From contig JAEWTC010000109.1 of NCBI GenBank assembly GCA_023459675.1, positions 1 to 14,532 of the forward strand: 14,532 nucleotides of DNA. Reading direction: 5' to 3'. Positions 6,877-13,477 of the stretch are shown here, piece after piece. Position 1 is the first letter of the stretch. The number at the start of each line of letters is the position of its first letter. A program made the position numbers and the translations under genes. This stretch comes from Bacillota bacterium. GTDB taxonomy: Bacteria > Bacillota > Clostridia > Christensenellales > Aristaeellaceae. The notes beneath the pieces were generated by a model. It ran no database searches, was not told where the DNA came from, and was given only the letters and a program-made list of their open reading frames with translations.

Positions 6877-6897
6877 AAAAAACCTTGGGAGGATAAC

Positions 6898-8289
6898 ATG
6901 AGCGAAACTGAAAGCTGCGGGCGGAGCAAGTACGAAGTAGACATGACGCGGGGGCCCATTCTTGGGCATCTGGTGAGGTTTTCGATCACCGTCACGCTGA
7001 CCGGCCTGCTGCAGATTTTATACAACATGGTCGATACCATCGTAGTGGGGCGGTTCGCGGGCAAGGAAGCGCTGGCGGCGGTCGGCTCCACCGGCTCGCT
7101 GATCAATTTGCTGATCACGCTGTTCATCGGCCTGTCCGTCGGCGCGAGCATCACGCTTGCCAAGCACTACGGCGAGGGGAATTATAAGGCCGTCAGCGAA
7201 ACGGCCCATACGGCGATCACCCTATCGGTGATCTGCGGCGTGTTCATCGGCATCGTGGGCTATTGCCTGACGGAGCCTATTCTGCTGTGGATGGGCGTGC
7301 CGGAGGATATCATCGACCAGGCGACGCTGTACATGCAGCTCTACTTTGTCGGCGTACCCTTTCAGTTTGTCAACGTGTTTGGCAGCGCCATTCTGCGCGC
7401 GGTGGGCGATACGCGGCGGCCGCTGTACATCCTCATTTTGGCGGGCCTGCTGAACGTTGTGCTGAACCTGGTGTTCGTCATCCAGTTCCACATGGGCGTG
7501 GCCGGGGTGGCGTGGGGCACGGTGTTTTCCTCGGCGCTGTCGGGCTACCTGGTGCTCCGGGTGCTGATGCGCACGGAAGGCCCTATCCGCATAACGCTTC
7601 AAAAGCTCACGATCAAAAAGCGCGTGATGCAGTCCATTGCCCGCATCGGGCTTCCGGCCGGGCTGGAAGGCGCGACGTTTGGCATCAGCAACGTGCTCAT
7701 CCAATCGGCAGTCAACTCCTTCGGCTCGGTGGTGGTGGCGGGAAGCGCCATCGCCGTCAGCCTCAACGGGCTGGTGTACGTGCTGATGCAGTCCATCAAC
7801 CAGGCCTGCATGACCTTTACCAGCCAGAACATGGGCGCCCGCCTGTACCGCCGCGTGCGCCGCTCGCCGCTGATCACCATCGGGCTGATCACGGTCATCG
7901 TAAGCGCGGTGGCCGCCGTGATGCTCTATTACGCCGCTCCCCTGTCCGCGCTGTTCAACAGCGAGCCGGAGGTGGTGAAAAACTCCGTGCTGCGGATGAG
8001 CTACACCTTCCCGTTTTATTTCCTGTTTGGCATCATGCAAACCTTCACTTCGCAGATCCGCGGCATGGGCCACAGCTTTATGCCGATGCTCGTATCGGTA
8101 ACCGGTATTTCCGGCATCCGCATATTGTGGCTGTACACGGCGTTTGCCATCACCCCCACGCAGGAAGTGCTGTTCGTAGGCTACCCCGTGTCCTGGATTT
8201 CCACGATGCTGATTATTATGGTGTGCTACATCGCGCTTCTGCGCAAGCTGCCCAAGGATGACCTTGCGGTTTGCGTAGCGCCGGAGTAG
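6898..8289 (+). CDS. MATE family multidrug/cation antiporter
   Basis: A 463-residue polytopic membrane protein with about 12 predicted helices in two homologous halves. It begins with the typical MATE opening, MTRGPILGHLVRFSITVTLTGLLQILYNMVDTIVVGRFAGKEALAAVG. Later features include FIGLSVGASITLAKHYGEGN, GVPFQFVNVFGSAILRAVGDTRRPLY near residues 155-180 and FTSQIRGMGHSFMPML near 380-395. These match the Clostridia DinF/NorM-like branch. MATE proteins export drugs or organic cations using a Na+ or H+ gradient; the substrate here is unknown. The ATG is preceded by GGGAGG with five-base spacing and its own promoter. The gene stands alone, between repetitive DNA on the left and tandem repeats on the right, and converges with the acetyltransferase gene. 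Confidence 0.95.
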   Translation: MSETESCGRSKYEVDMTRGPILGHLVRFSITVTLTGLLQILYNMVDTIVVGRFAGKEALAAVGSTGSLINLLITLFIGLSVGASITLAKHYGEGNYKAVSETAHTAITLSVICGVFIGIVGYCLTEPILLWMGVPEDIIDQATLYMQLYFVGVPFQFVNVFGSAILRAVGDTRRPLYILILAGLLNVVLNLVFVIQFHMGVAGVAWGTVFSSALSGYLVLRVLMRTEGPIRITLQKLTIKKRVMQSIARIGLPAGLEGATFGISNVLIQSAVNSFGSVVVAGSAIAVSLNGLVYVLMQSINQACMTFTSQNMGARLYRRVRRSPLITIGLITVIVSAVAAVMLYYAAPLSALFNSEPEVVKNSVLRMSYTFPFYFLFGIMQTFTSQIRGMGHSFMPMLVSVTGISGIRILWLYTAFAITPTQEVLFVGYPVSWISTMLIIMVCYIALLRKLPKDDLAVCVAPE

Positions 8290-8443
8290 GCTGCGAAGCA
8301 GGCGCAAGACGGGAAACCGGGGTTCAGACGGCGCCGGATTGGCGCGGGACGCCCCATTTTGTTCGCCGCGGGGGAGCCTCGCCTTTTCCACGGCGCGGGC
8401 ATGCCCGCAGGAACCGCGGTTGACGAAACGTGCAATATATACA

Positions 8444-8475
8444 GGAAACCCGGCGGCATATGCCGCCGGGTTTCC
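8444..8475 (+). terminator. 32-bp perfect palindrome, likely bidirectional terminator
   Basis: Two perfectly complementary 16-base arms form a GC-rich hairpin (core CCCGGCGGC/GCCGCCGGG around an ATAT centre). It is followed on the plus strand by TTTCCGTTTG. It lies about 155 bases beyond the MATE stop codon and about 200 bases beyond the end of the convergent acetyltransferase gene, so it may end both transcripts. The U-tract is interrupted, which lowers confidence in intrinsic termination. Confidence 0.6.
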
Positions 8476-8484
8476 GTTTGCCCC

Positions 8485-8589
8485 GGGCGCGGGATGCCCT
8501 TTTGTTCGCGGCGCGGGCGCGGGATGCCCTTTTGTTCGCGGCGTAGGCGTGGGAAGCCTTTTTGTTCGCGCCGCGGGCGCGGGAGAGCC
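8485..8589. repeat. 30-bp tandem repeat array (about 3.5 units)
   Basis: Units at 8485-8514 and 8515-8544 differ only at the final base (C versus T). The unit at 8545-8574 is more diverged and a partial fourth unit begins at 8575. Each contains a GGGCGCGGGATGCC part and a CTTTTGTTCGCG part. A related degenerate copy lies at about 8341-8371, before the palindrome. The period is a multiple of three, so frames stay open and yield decapeptide repeats. There is no start signal and the frames run into the antisense of the acetyltransferase gene. I treat it as intergenic repeat DNA. Confidence 0.8.
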
Positions 8590-8679
8590 GGCGGGCGTGA
8601 ACGCGGAAAAGGGCATGCAAGGTTGGAAAACGAGGCGGGGTCATAACACGGGGAGTTCCATCCATACGCCCGAGTTTTG

Positions 8680-9150
8680 TTACAGGGTTTTTTCCAGCCG
8701 GATACAGCCGTCCTTACCCAGCCGTTTCAGCCCGTTTAGATACGCATAGCCCAGCTTTCGGAAAAATTCCACGGCGGTCAGCAGCGAGGGAACCTCCACG
8801 CGCGCGGCGCGCATCTGAAGCGCATCGTTCTCCAGCGCTTGTACCAGCCGGGTGCCGATGCCCTGCCGGTGCATATCCGGCGTTACGAACACCGTATGCA
8901 GCGTGAACGTTTCCTCCGGCGCTCCGGGTTGCCGCAGCGCCGCGCAGCCGTGCACCATGCCGCCGTCGCAAACGGCTACCACCACGCGCCCTTCCCGCGC
9001 CTGCGCGGCGAGCCAATCCCGGTTATACGTCTGTACGGCCTCCTCAATGAACGCTGCCGGATACTCCCGCGCGTTCACCTCCCGCAGGTTTCTGGCAATC
9101 AGCGCGCATACCGCGCCGGCGTCGCTCTCCGTCATCTGCCTGATGGTCAT
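8680..9150 (-). CDS. GNAT family N-acetyltransferase
   Basis: A 156-residue protein with the GNAT fold order. It starts MTIRQMTESDAGAVCALI (beta1-alpha1), then VVVAVCDGGMVHGCAALR, TLHTVFVTPDMHRQGIGTRLVQALENDA and VEVPSLLTAVEFFRKLGYAYL. The HRQGIGTRL stretch is motif A (Q/RxxGxG/A), which binds the acetyl-CoA pyrophosphate; AVEFFRKLGY is the usual C-terminal motif. Such enzymes transfer an acetyl group to an amine, but the substrate is not predictable. The ATG has a GGAGG site about eight bases upstream. It is cytoplasmic and convergent with the MATE gene. Confidence 0.9.
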   Translation of the reverse strand: MTIRQMTESDAGAVCALIARNLREVNAREYPAAFIEEAVQTYNRDWLAAQAREGRVVVAVCDGGMVHGCAALRQPGAPEETFTLHTVFVTPDMHRQGIGTRLVQALENDALQMRAARVEVPSLLTAVEFFRKLGYAYLNGLKRLGKDGCIRLEKTL

Positions 9151-9242
9151 ACGCGTTCCTCCGTGCGGCGCAAAAACACAAGAACATGGTTCGTGGGTGC
9201 GGTTGTCAGGAATGTGGAAAACGCGCCGCCTTCTGTACCCTC

Positions 9243-9271
9243 AGTATACCGCGCGGGGGGTGCGCAGGCAA
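9243..9271 (-). promoter_or_regulatory. Possible promoter of the acetyltransferase gene
   Basis: On the minus strand TTGCCT (9266-9271) and TATACT (9243-9248) are separated by 17 bases, giving four and five matches to the sigma-A consensus. The start would be near 9236 with a leader of about 86 bases. Nothing else in 9151-9398 is recognisable. Confidence 0.4.
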
Positions 9272-9398
9272 GCAATGATAAACCCTTCACAATCGGCGCG
9301 CCGCGAAGCCCGCCCAACCCGCCGGGAAACAGCGGCGCCGGGCGTTACCGATTATATTACAGAAATAATAATTTTCTTGCCAAAATGTGAAATATCTG

Positions 9399-9427
9399 TT
9401 GACAGGTTAACAATTCTGTAATATTAT
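9399..9427 (+). promoter_or_regulatory. Sigma-A promoter upstream of the riboswitch
   Basis: A perfect TTGACA (9399-9404), a 17-base spacer and TATTAT (9422-9427, five of six matches) form a strong promoter in a locally AT-rich stretch. The start is predicted near 9434, just before the riboswitch aptamer. Confidence 0.75.
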
Positions 9428-9439
9428 GTACACATAGCA

Positions 9440-9566
9440 CACCAGACCGAGTGCAGGGGCAAAACAGCCGAAAGGCTGCGACGCAAAGCTAAAGGGGCTT
9501 CGCCGATAGCGACGGACAGTCAGCCAGCTTCCACATTGGAGGTACGTAGCGGGTACCGCCGGTGGC
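9440..9566 (+). promoter_or_regulatory. Cyclic-di-GMP-I (GEMM-I) riboswitch
   Basis: The untranslated leader shows the conserved order of this RNA. AGGGGCAAAAC (9455-9465) comes first, then a short CAGCC-GAAA-GGCTG helix capped by the tertiary-docking GAAA tetraloop. The hallmark GACGCAAAGC (9480-9489) follows, and the second domain closes with GTAGCGGGTACCG (9546-9558), equivalent to the GGUAGCGGGGUUACCGA end of Vc2. CACC (9440-9443) can pair with GGTG (9561-9564) to close the outer stem, and GCTA (9488-9491) with TAGC (9547-9550). Only guanines occur at the ligand-specifying position near 9458, which favours c-di-GMP over cGAMP. The aptamer ends about ten bases before the ribosome binding site and no terminator follows, so translational control is plausible; ON or OFF cannot be decided. 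Confidence 0.88.
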
Positions 9567-9591
9567 TAAACACAGAAGAGGAGCGATTTCC

Positions 9592-10128
9592 ATGAAGAAA
9601 AAACTGTTACTCGTATTCCTTGCGCTCGCCATTATGACCTCGCTGTCCGCCGGCACCCTGGCCGTGTACACCCGCACGGTTACGGACGCAGAACAGATCG
9701 TTGCCAAACGGTTTGCATTCAGCGCATCCGGGAGCATCGCCGGAGACAACCAGGCGATTGTCCTCGCACCGACAGAGTCGATGCAGTACGATTTCACCAT
9801 GGCGAATTTCGACACCGTGGGCGGCCCGGTTGCGGAAGTTCCCTTAACCTACAACGTGTCCATCGACTTCAAAAGCGCGGCCGCGGCAATGCCGGGGCTG
9901 AAGGCAACGCTGTATGAAGGCACGACGAAGCTGGCGGAATCCACCAACGGCATCATCGTTTACAACACGCAGTCCGCTGCCAACGCCACGTTCAACCACA
10001 CCTACAAGGTAACCCTGACCTGGGCTGACGACGGTTCCAGCAACACCGGCCACACCACCGCCGGCACCAACAAGGTGACCTTCGCCAACGGCCTGACCCT
10101 GAAGGTTGTGGCAACCCAGACGATCTAA
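9592..10128 (+). CDS. Secreted SipW-type/TasA-camelysin-like surface protein
   Basis: A 178-residue exported protein. The ATG at 9592 has an AGAGGAG site about nine bases upstream and starts directly with the signal peptide MKKKLLLVFLALAIMTSL. An ATG ten codons earlier overlaps the riboswitch and is rejected. The signal region ends SAGTLAVYTRTVTDAEQIVAKRFAFSASG, resembling the SipW-dependent signal peptides of TasA and camelysin (GGTWAxF...sGTLdLs). The mature part, rich in Thr, Ala, Asn and beta-strand patterns with no cysteine, looks like a compact beta-sandwich. In Bacillus such proteins form biofilm fibres or surface proteases; here a surface or matrix role is inferred. No SipW-type peptidase gene is in the window. 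Riboswitch control links it to the c-di-GMP motile/sessile switch. Confidence 0.75.
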   Translation: MKKKLLLVFLALAIMTSLSAGTLAVYTRTVTDAEQIVAKRFAFSASGSIAGDNQAIVLAPTESMQYDFTMANFDTVGGPVAEVPLTYNVSIDFKSAAAAMPGLKATLYEGTTKLAESTNGIIVYNTQSAANATFNHTYKVTLTWADDGSSNTGHTTAGTNKVTFANGLTLKVVATQTI

Positions 10129-10223
10129 CCGTTCCCCGGGCGGCAACCGTTGACGGCTGCCCAAGCTCCGGCGCTACCCGGCGCAGGACGGCAGACTTCT
10201 GCAACCATTGCATGCAAACCCTG

Positions 10224-10254
10224 ACGCCGCGCGGATACATCCGCGCGGCGTTTT
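10224..10254 (+). terminator. Rho-independent terminator of the riboswitch-controlled gene
   Basis: Thirteen-base arms (ACGCCGCGCGGAT and ATCCGCGCGGCGT) form a very stable hairpin followed by TTTT and GG. It stands about 95 bases after the stop codon on the plus strand. On the minus strand it is not followed by a U-tract. A weaker imperfect hairpin occurs just before it, around 10137-10162. Confidence 0.85.
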
Positions 10255-10336
10255 GGTGTGGGGGTATAACTGTGTATGGAGGAGGGAGGCTCGGCTGAAA
10301 AAGGGAAAGACACCTCCAGTTGGCTTTCAGCTTGCT

Positions 10337-12193
10337 TTATTTCTTTTCTTCATTTGTTGGCTCAGGAATGTAGCCGTGTTCATCTGCCAGCTTCCTATAC
10401 TCAGTTGCTTTCTCGTTGTCACCAATCGCTTGATAATACTGCGAATAGATATAATACGCTTCCGGCTCAAGCGGATCAATTTCAAGAGCCTTATCAATGT
10501 CAGCCTTTGCTTTATCATATTGCTTCGTAAAAATGAAGAACTCCGCACGGCATATAATGGAGTATACATTTTCCGGATCAGCGATAATCACATGATCAAA
10601 GTCTGTTTGAATGCTGTCAAGCGGCAGTAAAAAACTACCCTTCTTAGCATATGCAAATAAGTATAAGCCCCTAACACGTATAGCAAACGCATTCATGGAA
10701 TCAATTGACAATGCTTTATCAACGAAGAATTGTGCGCTGCTCAGATCGCCTTTCTTGATTAGAACGCGAGCAATACTTGCTATATATTCGCAGTTCTCAG
10801 GTTCCAACTCGATGGCTCTATTACAATTCTCCAATACCTCATCATAGTGTTTCATTACGAACAATGTAACCCCACGTGAATCATAATATTCCGCATTTTC
10901 GGGTTCCAGCTCGATGGCTTTATTACAATCTTTCAACGCATCTTCATAACGTTTCATTTCATACAAGGTAACCCCGCGCGAATTGTAATACCTTGCATTC
11001 TCGGGTTCCAGCTCGATGGCTTTATTACAATCTTTCAATGCATCATCATAACGTTTCATTTCGTGCAAGGTAACCCCGCGCGAATAGTAATACCTTGCGT
11101 TCTCGGGTTCCAGCTCAATGGCTTTATTACAATCATTCAATGCATCTTCATAACGTTTCATTTCATGCACGGTAACCCCTCGTGATTCGTAATACCTTGC
11201 GTTATCGGCTTCTAGCTCGACAGCCTTATCCTTATCTTTCACTGCATCTTTATAACGTTTCGTTTGGTACAGGGTAACCCCGCGTGAATCGAAATATTTC
11301 GAGTTCTCGGGCTCCAGCTCGATGGCTTTTTGACAATCCTTCAAAGCCTCTTCATTACGCTTCATCATACGATAAGCATATCCTCGCATATCATAGAACT
11401 TCGCGTTTTCTGCATCAAGATTTATTGCATCAGTTAAGAATCTAATCGCCTGTTGATATGCCCTTTTACGTAAACTGACTAAAGCATCCAAATACATTGC
11501 TTGCGCTTTATCCTCAGGTTTGTCGCTTATCGACGGAATTTCTTCTCCTTGTTTATCGTCAGGCTGAACAGCAGCTTCGCTTACCCTTCGAAACTGATCA
11601 TCAAGTTTTTCAAATCTCTCCTTTATCCTTACTTCAAATTCATTGATTCGCCTTTTAAGTTCCTCAAATTCCTGTTTATCTGTCTCGTACTGCTTCTTTT
11701 GCTTGGAGTAACCTTTTTTCATACGCTCGACTAGGTCCTTCTGAATAAAGGCATAGTTAAATATCGGGATAACCAGCGTAATTAACCCTACAACTACTGC
11801 CAGAACCACAAACAAGAAATTAATCTGATTCACAAAGTTATCATATTGGATTTGCAGATACGATGCGACATCCTGCAGCGCTGTTTGATCCGGCGTATAG
11901 ATGATCTTAACGCGATCAGTTATATCATTGGCAGTATTATCCGAGGCCTCTGCATCAAGCACTGCAGTTTCGAGGAGCTGAATACGATCCGCAAAACGTA
12001 ACGTTTCCTGAACGGATTGCTGCGCCTCTCTCTTTTCAGAAGCGACGTAACAAAACGTAAACAAAACCAAAGCCAGCGCAAGAACAATACAAAGTACAAT
12101 CGTCACGTAGTAACCGGTCGTTTTAGCAGACGATTTTTCGCTTTTATCAAGGCTTATATCTTGTGAGGAATTTTGCTTTTGTTCTTTTGACAT
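10337..12193 (-). CDS. Membrane-anchored tetratricopeptide repeat protein
   Basis: A 618-residue protein. Residues 1-26 are hydrophilic, and hydrophobic segments lie at about 28-50 and 125-148. A charged coiled-coil-like stretch (KKQYETDKQEFEELKRRINEFEVRIKERFEKL) spans about 160-200. From about 230 to near the end are TPR units of 34 residues (pattern DSRGVTLxxMKRYEDALKDC, then NKAIELEPENARYY), roughly ten in all. TPR arrays are protein-docking scaffolds; here probably cytoplasmic, held by the two membrane helices. The start has an AAAGG site about ten bases upstream. Base composition is much more AT-rich than all neighbours, and three central repeats are nearly identical DNA at a 102-base period. 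No partner can be named. Confidence 0.88.
   Translation of the reverse strand: MSKEQKQNSSQDISLDKSEKSSAKTTGYYVTIVLCIVLALALVLFTFCYVASEKREAQQSVQETLRFADRIQLLETAVLDAEASDNTANDITDRVKIIYTPDQTALQDVASYLQIQYDNFVNQINFLFVVLAVVVGLITLVIPIFNYAFIQKDLVERMKKGYSKQKKQYETDKQEFEELKRRINEFEVRIKERFEKLDDQFRRVSEAAVQPDDKQGEEIPSISDKPEDKAQAMYLDALVSLRKRAYQQAIRFLTDAINLDAENAKFYDMRGYAYRMMKRNEEALKDCQKAIELEPENSKYFDSRGVTLYQTKRYKDAVKDKDKAVELEADNARYYESRGVTVHEMKRYEDALNDCNKAIELEPENARYYYSRGVTLHEMKRYDDALKDCNKAIELEPENARYYNSRGVTLYEMKRYEDALKDCNKAIELEPENAEYYDSRGVTLFVMKHYDEVLENCNRAIELEPENCEYIASIARVLIKKGDLSSAQFFVDKALSIDSMNAFAIRVRGLYLFAYAKKGSFLLPLDSIQTDFDHVIIADPENVYSIICRAEFFIFTKQYDKAKADIDKALEIDPLEPEAYYIYSQYYQAIGDNEKATEYRKLADEHGYIPEPTNEEKK
10799..11412 (-). 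repeat. 102-bp direct repeats encoding TPR units
   Basis: The same segment (starting GGGTTCCAGCTCGATGGC on the plus strand, or a variant) recurs exactly every 102 bases at about 10799, 10901, 11003, 11105, 11207 and 11309. The copies at 10901, 11003 and 11105 are nearly identical; the outer ones have drifted. Each equals one 34-residue TPR. Such homogeneity indicates recent duplication or gene conversion, and copy number may vary between strains. Confidence 0.85.
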
Positions 12194-12462
12194 AGGCTGC
12201 CGCCTTTCATCAGTTATCTGTGCGAAGCATACTATAAGTCACCAGCAAATACAAGACTCACATACGTTCTCGACCAATCGGGTATTACCGAATAAAACAG
12301 AACGTCTTGTTCCGCTAGTGTGTACAACTGTTTCTCAAAAAGCCGAATATATAGGTAGTTGCGGCGAAACCTTTGTGTGACCAAGCGTATGCCTTACATA
12401 CGCTAAACAAAAGTTACAATGCACCGGTTTCAGGCCATGCGGAGTAGCCTACTATACATTGT
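12194..12462. other. Gene-free AT-rich spacer with a small hairpin
   Basis: No gene is supported between the TPR gene and the YARHG gene. On the minus strand TATAGT (12231-12236) could be the -10 box of the TPR gene, but no good -35 is placed correctly. A perfect hairpin (AGCGTATG at 12384-12391, loop CCTTA, CATACGCT at 12397-12404) lies about 60 bases past the end of the YARHG gene and lacks a U-tract on the minus strand. The change to high GC occurs at the start of the YARHG stop region. Confidence 0.5.
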
Positions 12463-13341
12463 TTAGTTAATCGCACCGGAGGGAATAAACCCCCGCACGG
12501 CTTTACCGCCGGTTTGCGTTTCCACGTAGGCCCAGCTGCCGCCCGCGGCATAGGAGGCCAGGTAGGTGACCTGGGTGCCCGCCGGAAGGTTCAGGATCGC
12601 GGTGCTCTGGGTTACGGGGTCGTCCGTAAGCGTAGCGGAGGACGAAAGCGTAACGGCCTGGTAGGCGAAGCTCAGGGCGGGGGCGCTTACGCTGCCGCTG
12701 ATGCTGCCGCCGTAGATATACCCCACGCGCACGGCGCCGGCGTTGGTATCGTACATCACCAACAGCCAGTTGCCATCCCACCCGGCCACATACACGGGGC
12801 CGTTGGTGCTGACGGCGGCCTTGCCGTTGGCCCCGCGCCAGGAGGAGGTACCCGGCGCGGCATAGACCTCGAACTTCTGGTTGGCGTTGAAGCTGGCGTA
12901 GGAGAAAGCGATCGCAGGCCCGGCGGAAGCCGTCGCAGCGCTGCCGCCGATCACATCGCGCCAGTTCAGGCCGCCGGTGTTGTAGTTTTCGGCGTCGCGC
13001 ATGGCCTGCCGCACGGTTTTGATCAGCCGTTCGTTGTACCATTCCAGCGTGCTGAGCTGATCGTACACCAGCGTTTGGTTATCCGCGCTGGCGTTCCTGC
13101 TGTACCAGGGCCGCTGCGTGAAATACGCCTCGTAATCGCCTCCGGCATTGAACACGTAGCCGTGCCGGGCAAACATTTCGTTGAGGATATAGCCCAGCGT
13201 TTCATAATCCCACCGCCACAGCTCCCCTTCGGTCAGCTGCCGCCGGTCGCTGTCCTCAATCAGGTATTGCTGGGCCAGCGCCAGCGCGGGCGCAAGCAGC
13301 AGGACGGCCGCCAGCAGCATGGCAAGAATTCGCTTTTTCAT
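12463..13341 (-). CDS. Secreted YARHG-domain protein with SH3-like C-terminal region
   Basis: A 292-residue exported protein. A signal peptide covers residues 1-23 (MKKRILAMLLAAVLLLAPAL...ALA, cleavage before QQ). The YARHG domain follows at about residues 29-112, with MFARHGYVF at 56-64, then YFTQRPWYSRNAS and a STLEWYNERLIKTVR end. This domain is common in secreted or membrane proteins of Firmicutes and its function is unknown. A low-complexity linker leads to two SH3-like stretches (about 160-215 with VYVAGWDGNWLLVMYDTNAGAVRVGYIYG, and about 225-292 with LPAGTQVTYLASYAAGGSWAYVE and VRGFIPSGAI), which may bind cell wall. The ATG has AGAGGA nine bases upstream. It probably acts at the cell envelope. 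Confidence 0.85.
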   Translation of the reverse strand: MKKRILAMLLAAVLLLAPALALAQQYLIEDSDRRQLTEGELWRWDYETLGYILNEMFARHGYVFNAGGDYEAYFTQRPWYSRNASADNQTLVYDQLSTLEWYNERLIKTVRQAMRDAENYNTGGLNWRDVIGGSAATASAGPAIAFSYASFNANQKFEVYAAPGTSSWRGANGKAAVSTNGPVYVAGWDGNWLLVMYDTNAGAVRVGYIYGGSISGSVSAPALSFAYQAVTLSSSATLTDDPVTQSTAILNLPAGTQVTYLASYAAGGSWAYVETQTGGKAVRGFIPSGAIN

Positions 13342-13376
13342 GTTTTAAGCTCCTCTCGGTTTCGCGTTGTGCACCT

Positions 13377-13405
13377 ATTGTACCATACCCTTCCATGGGT
13401 ATCCA
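13377..13405 (-). promoter_or_regulatory. Possible promoter of the YARHG gene
   Basis: On the minus strand TGGATA (13400-13405, four of six) and TACAAT (13377-13382, five of six) are spaced 17 bases apart, about 36 bases upstream of the ATG. An imperfect hairpin with GGTTTT/AAAACC arms at about 13411-13434 may mark the end of the upstream transglutaminase transcript, though it has no U-tract. Confidence 0.45.
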
Positions 13406-13477
13406 CCGCGGGGTTTTCCGCCGCCGGAAAAACCGGCAAACCGAGGCGCACGGGGCCGCGCGCTTGCCCCCGCCCGG

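Larger units (their letters stand above)
6231..6896. repeat. Gene-free GC-rich region with degenerate repeats
   Basis: I see no convincing gene here. The open frames on both strands are rich in Ala, Arg, Pro and Cys, lack ribosome binding sites and resemble no family. The stretch contains a 19-base direct repeat, CGCATGAAAGCGCGAAGCG, at 6404-6422 and 6508-6526. Each copy is followed by one variable base and ACGCGGGC. There are also several CGGGCAAAC/CGGGCAAGC/CGGGCAGCC variants, a perfect 17-base tandem duplication (6763-6796), and a small hairpin GGGCTG/CAGCCC at 6545-6563. The last about 50 bases hold the MATE promoter. Confidence 0.6.

Noticed and set aside
6247..6969. 240-codon minus-strand open frame covering the repeat tract
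   Set aside because: Its composition is Arg/Ala/Pro/Cys-rich, it overlaps the start of the MATE gene, it has no initiation signals, and its repeats are explained at the DNA level.
8485..8589. Possible CRISPR array
   Set aside because: The units are contiguous with no spacers, and there are no cas genes.
7222..8616. 464-codon minus-strand open frame
   Set aside because: It is antisense to the MATE gene and runs into the tandem repeats. It has a low-complexity Arg/His/Ala-rich translation and no ribosome binding site.
8339..8749. 136-codon plus-strand open frame with decapeptide repeats
   Set aside because: The repeats arise only because the 30-bp unit is a multiple of three. The frame lacks a ribosome binding site and ends antisense to the acetyltransferase gene.
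9562..9591. Upstream ATG giving a 188-residue surface protein
   Set aside because: It overlaps the 3' end of the riboswitch aptamer and adds a charged stretch before a complete signal peptide. The AGAGGAG site serves the ATG at 9592.
10295..10334. Terminator for the TPR gene
   Set aside because: A seven-base GCTGAAA/TTTCAGC inverted repeat with a large loop and a short U-run lies after the stop, but the stem is weak and alternative pairings compete. The evidence is too thin to call.
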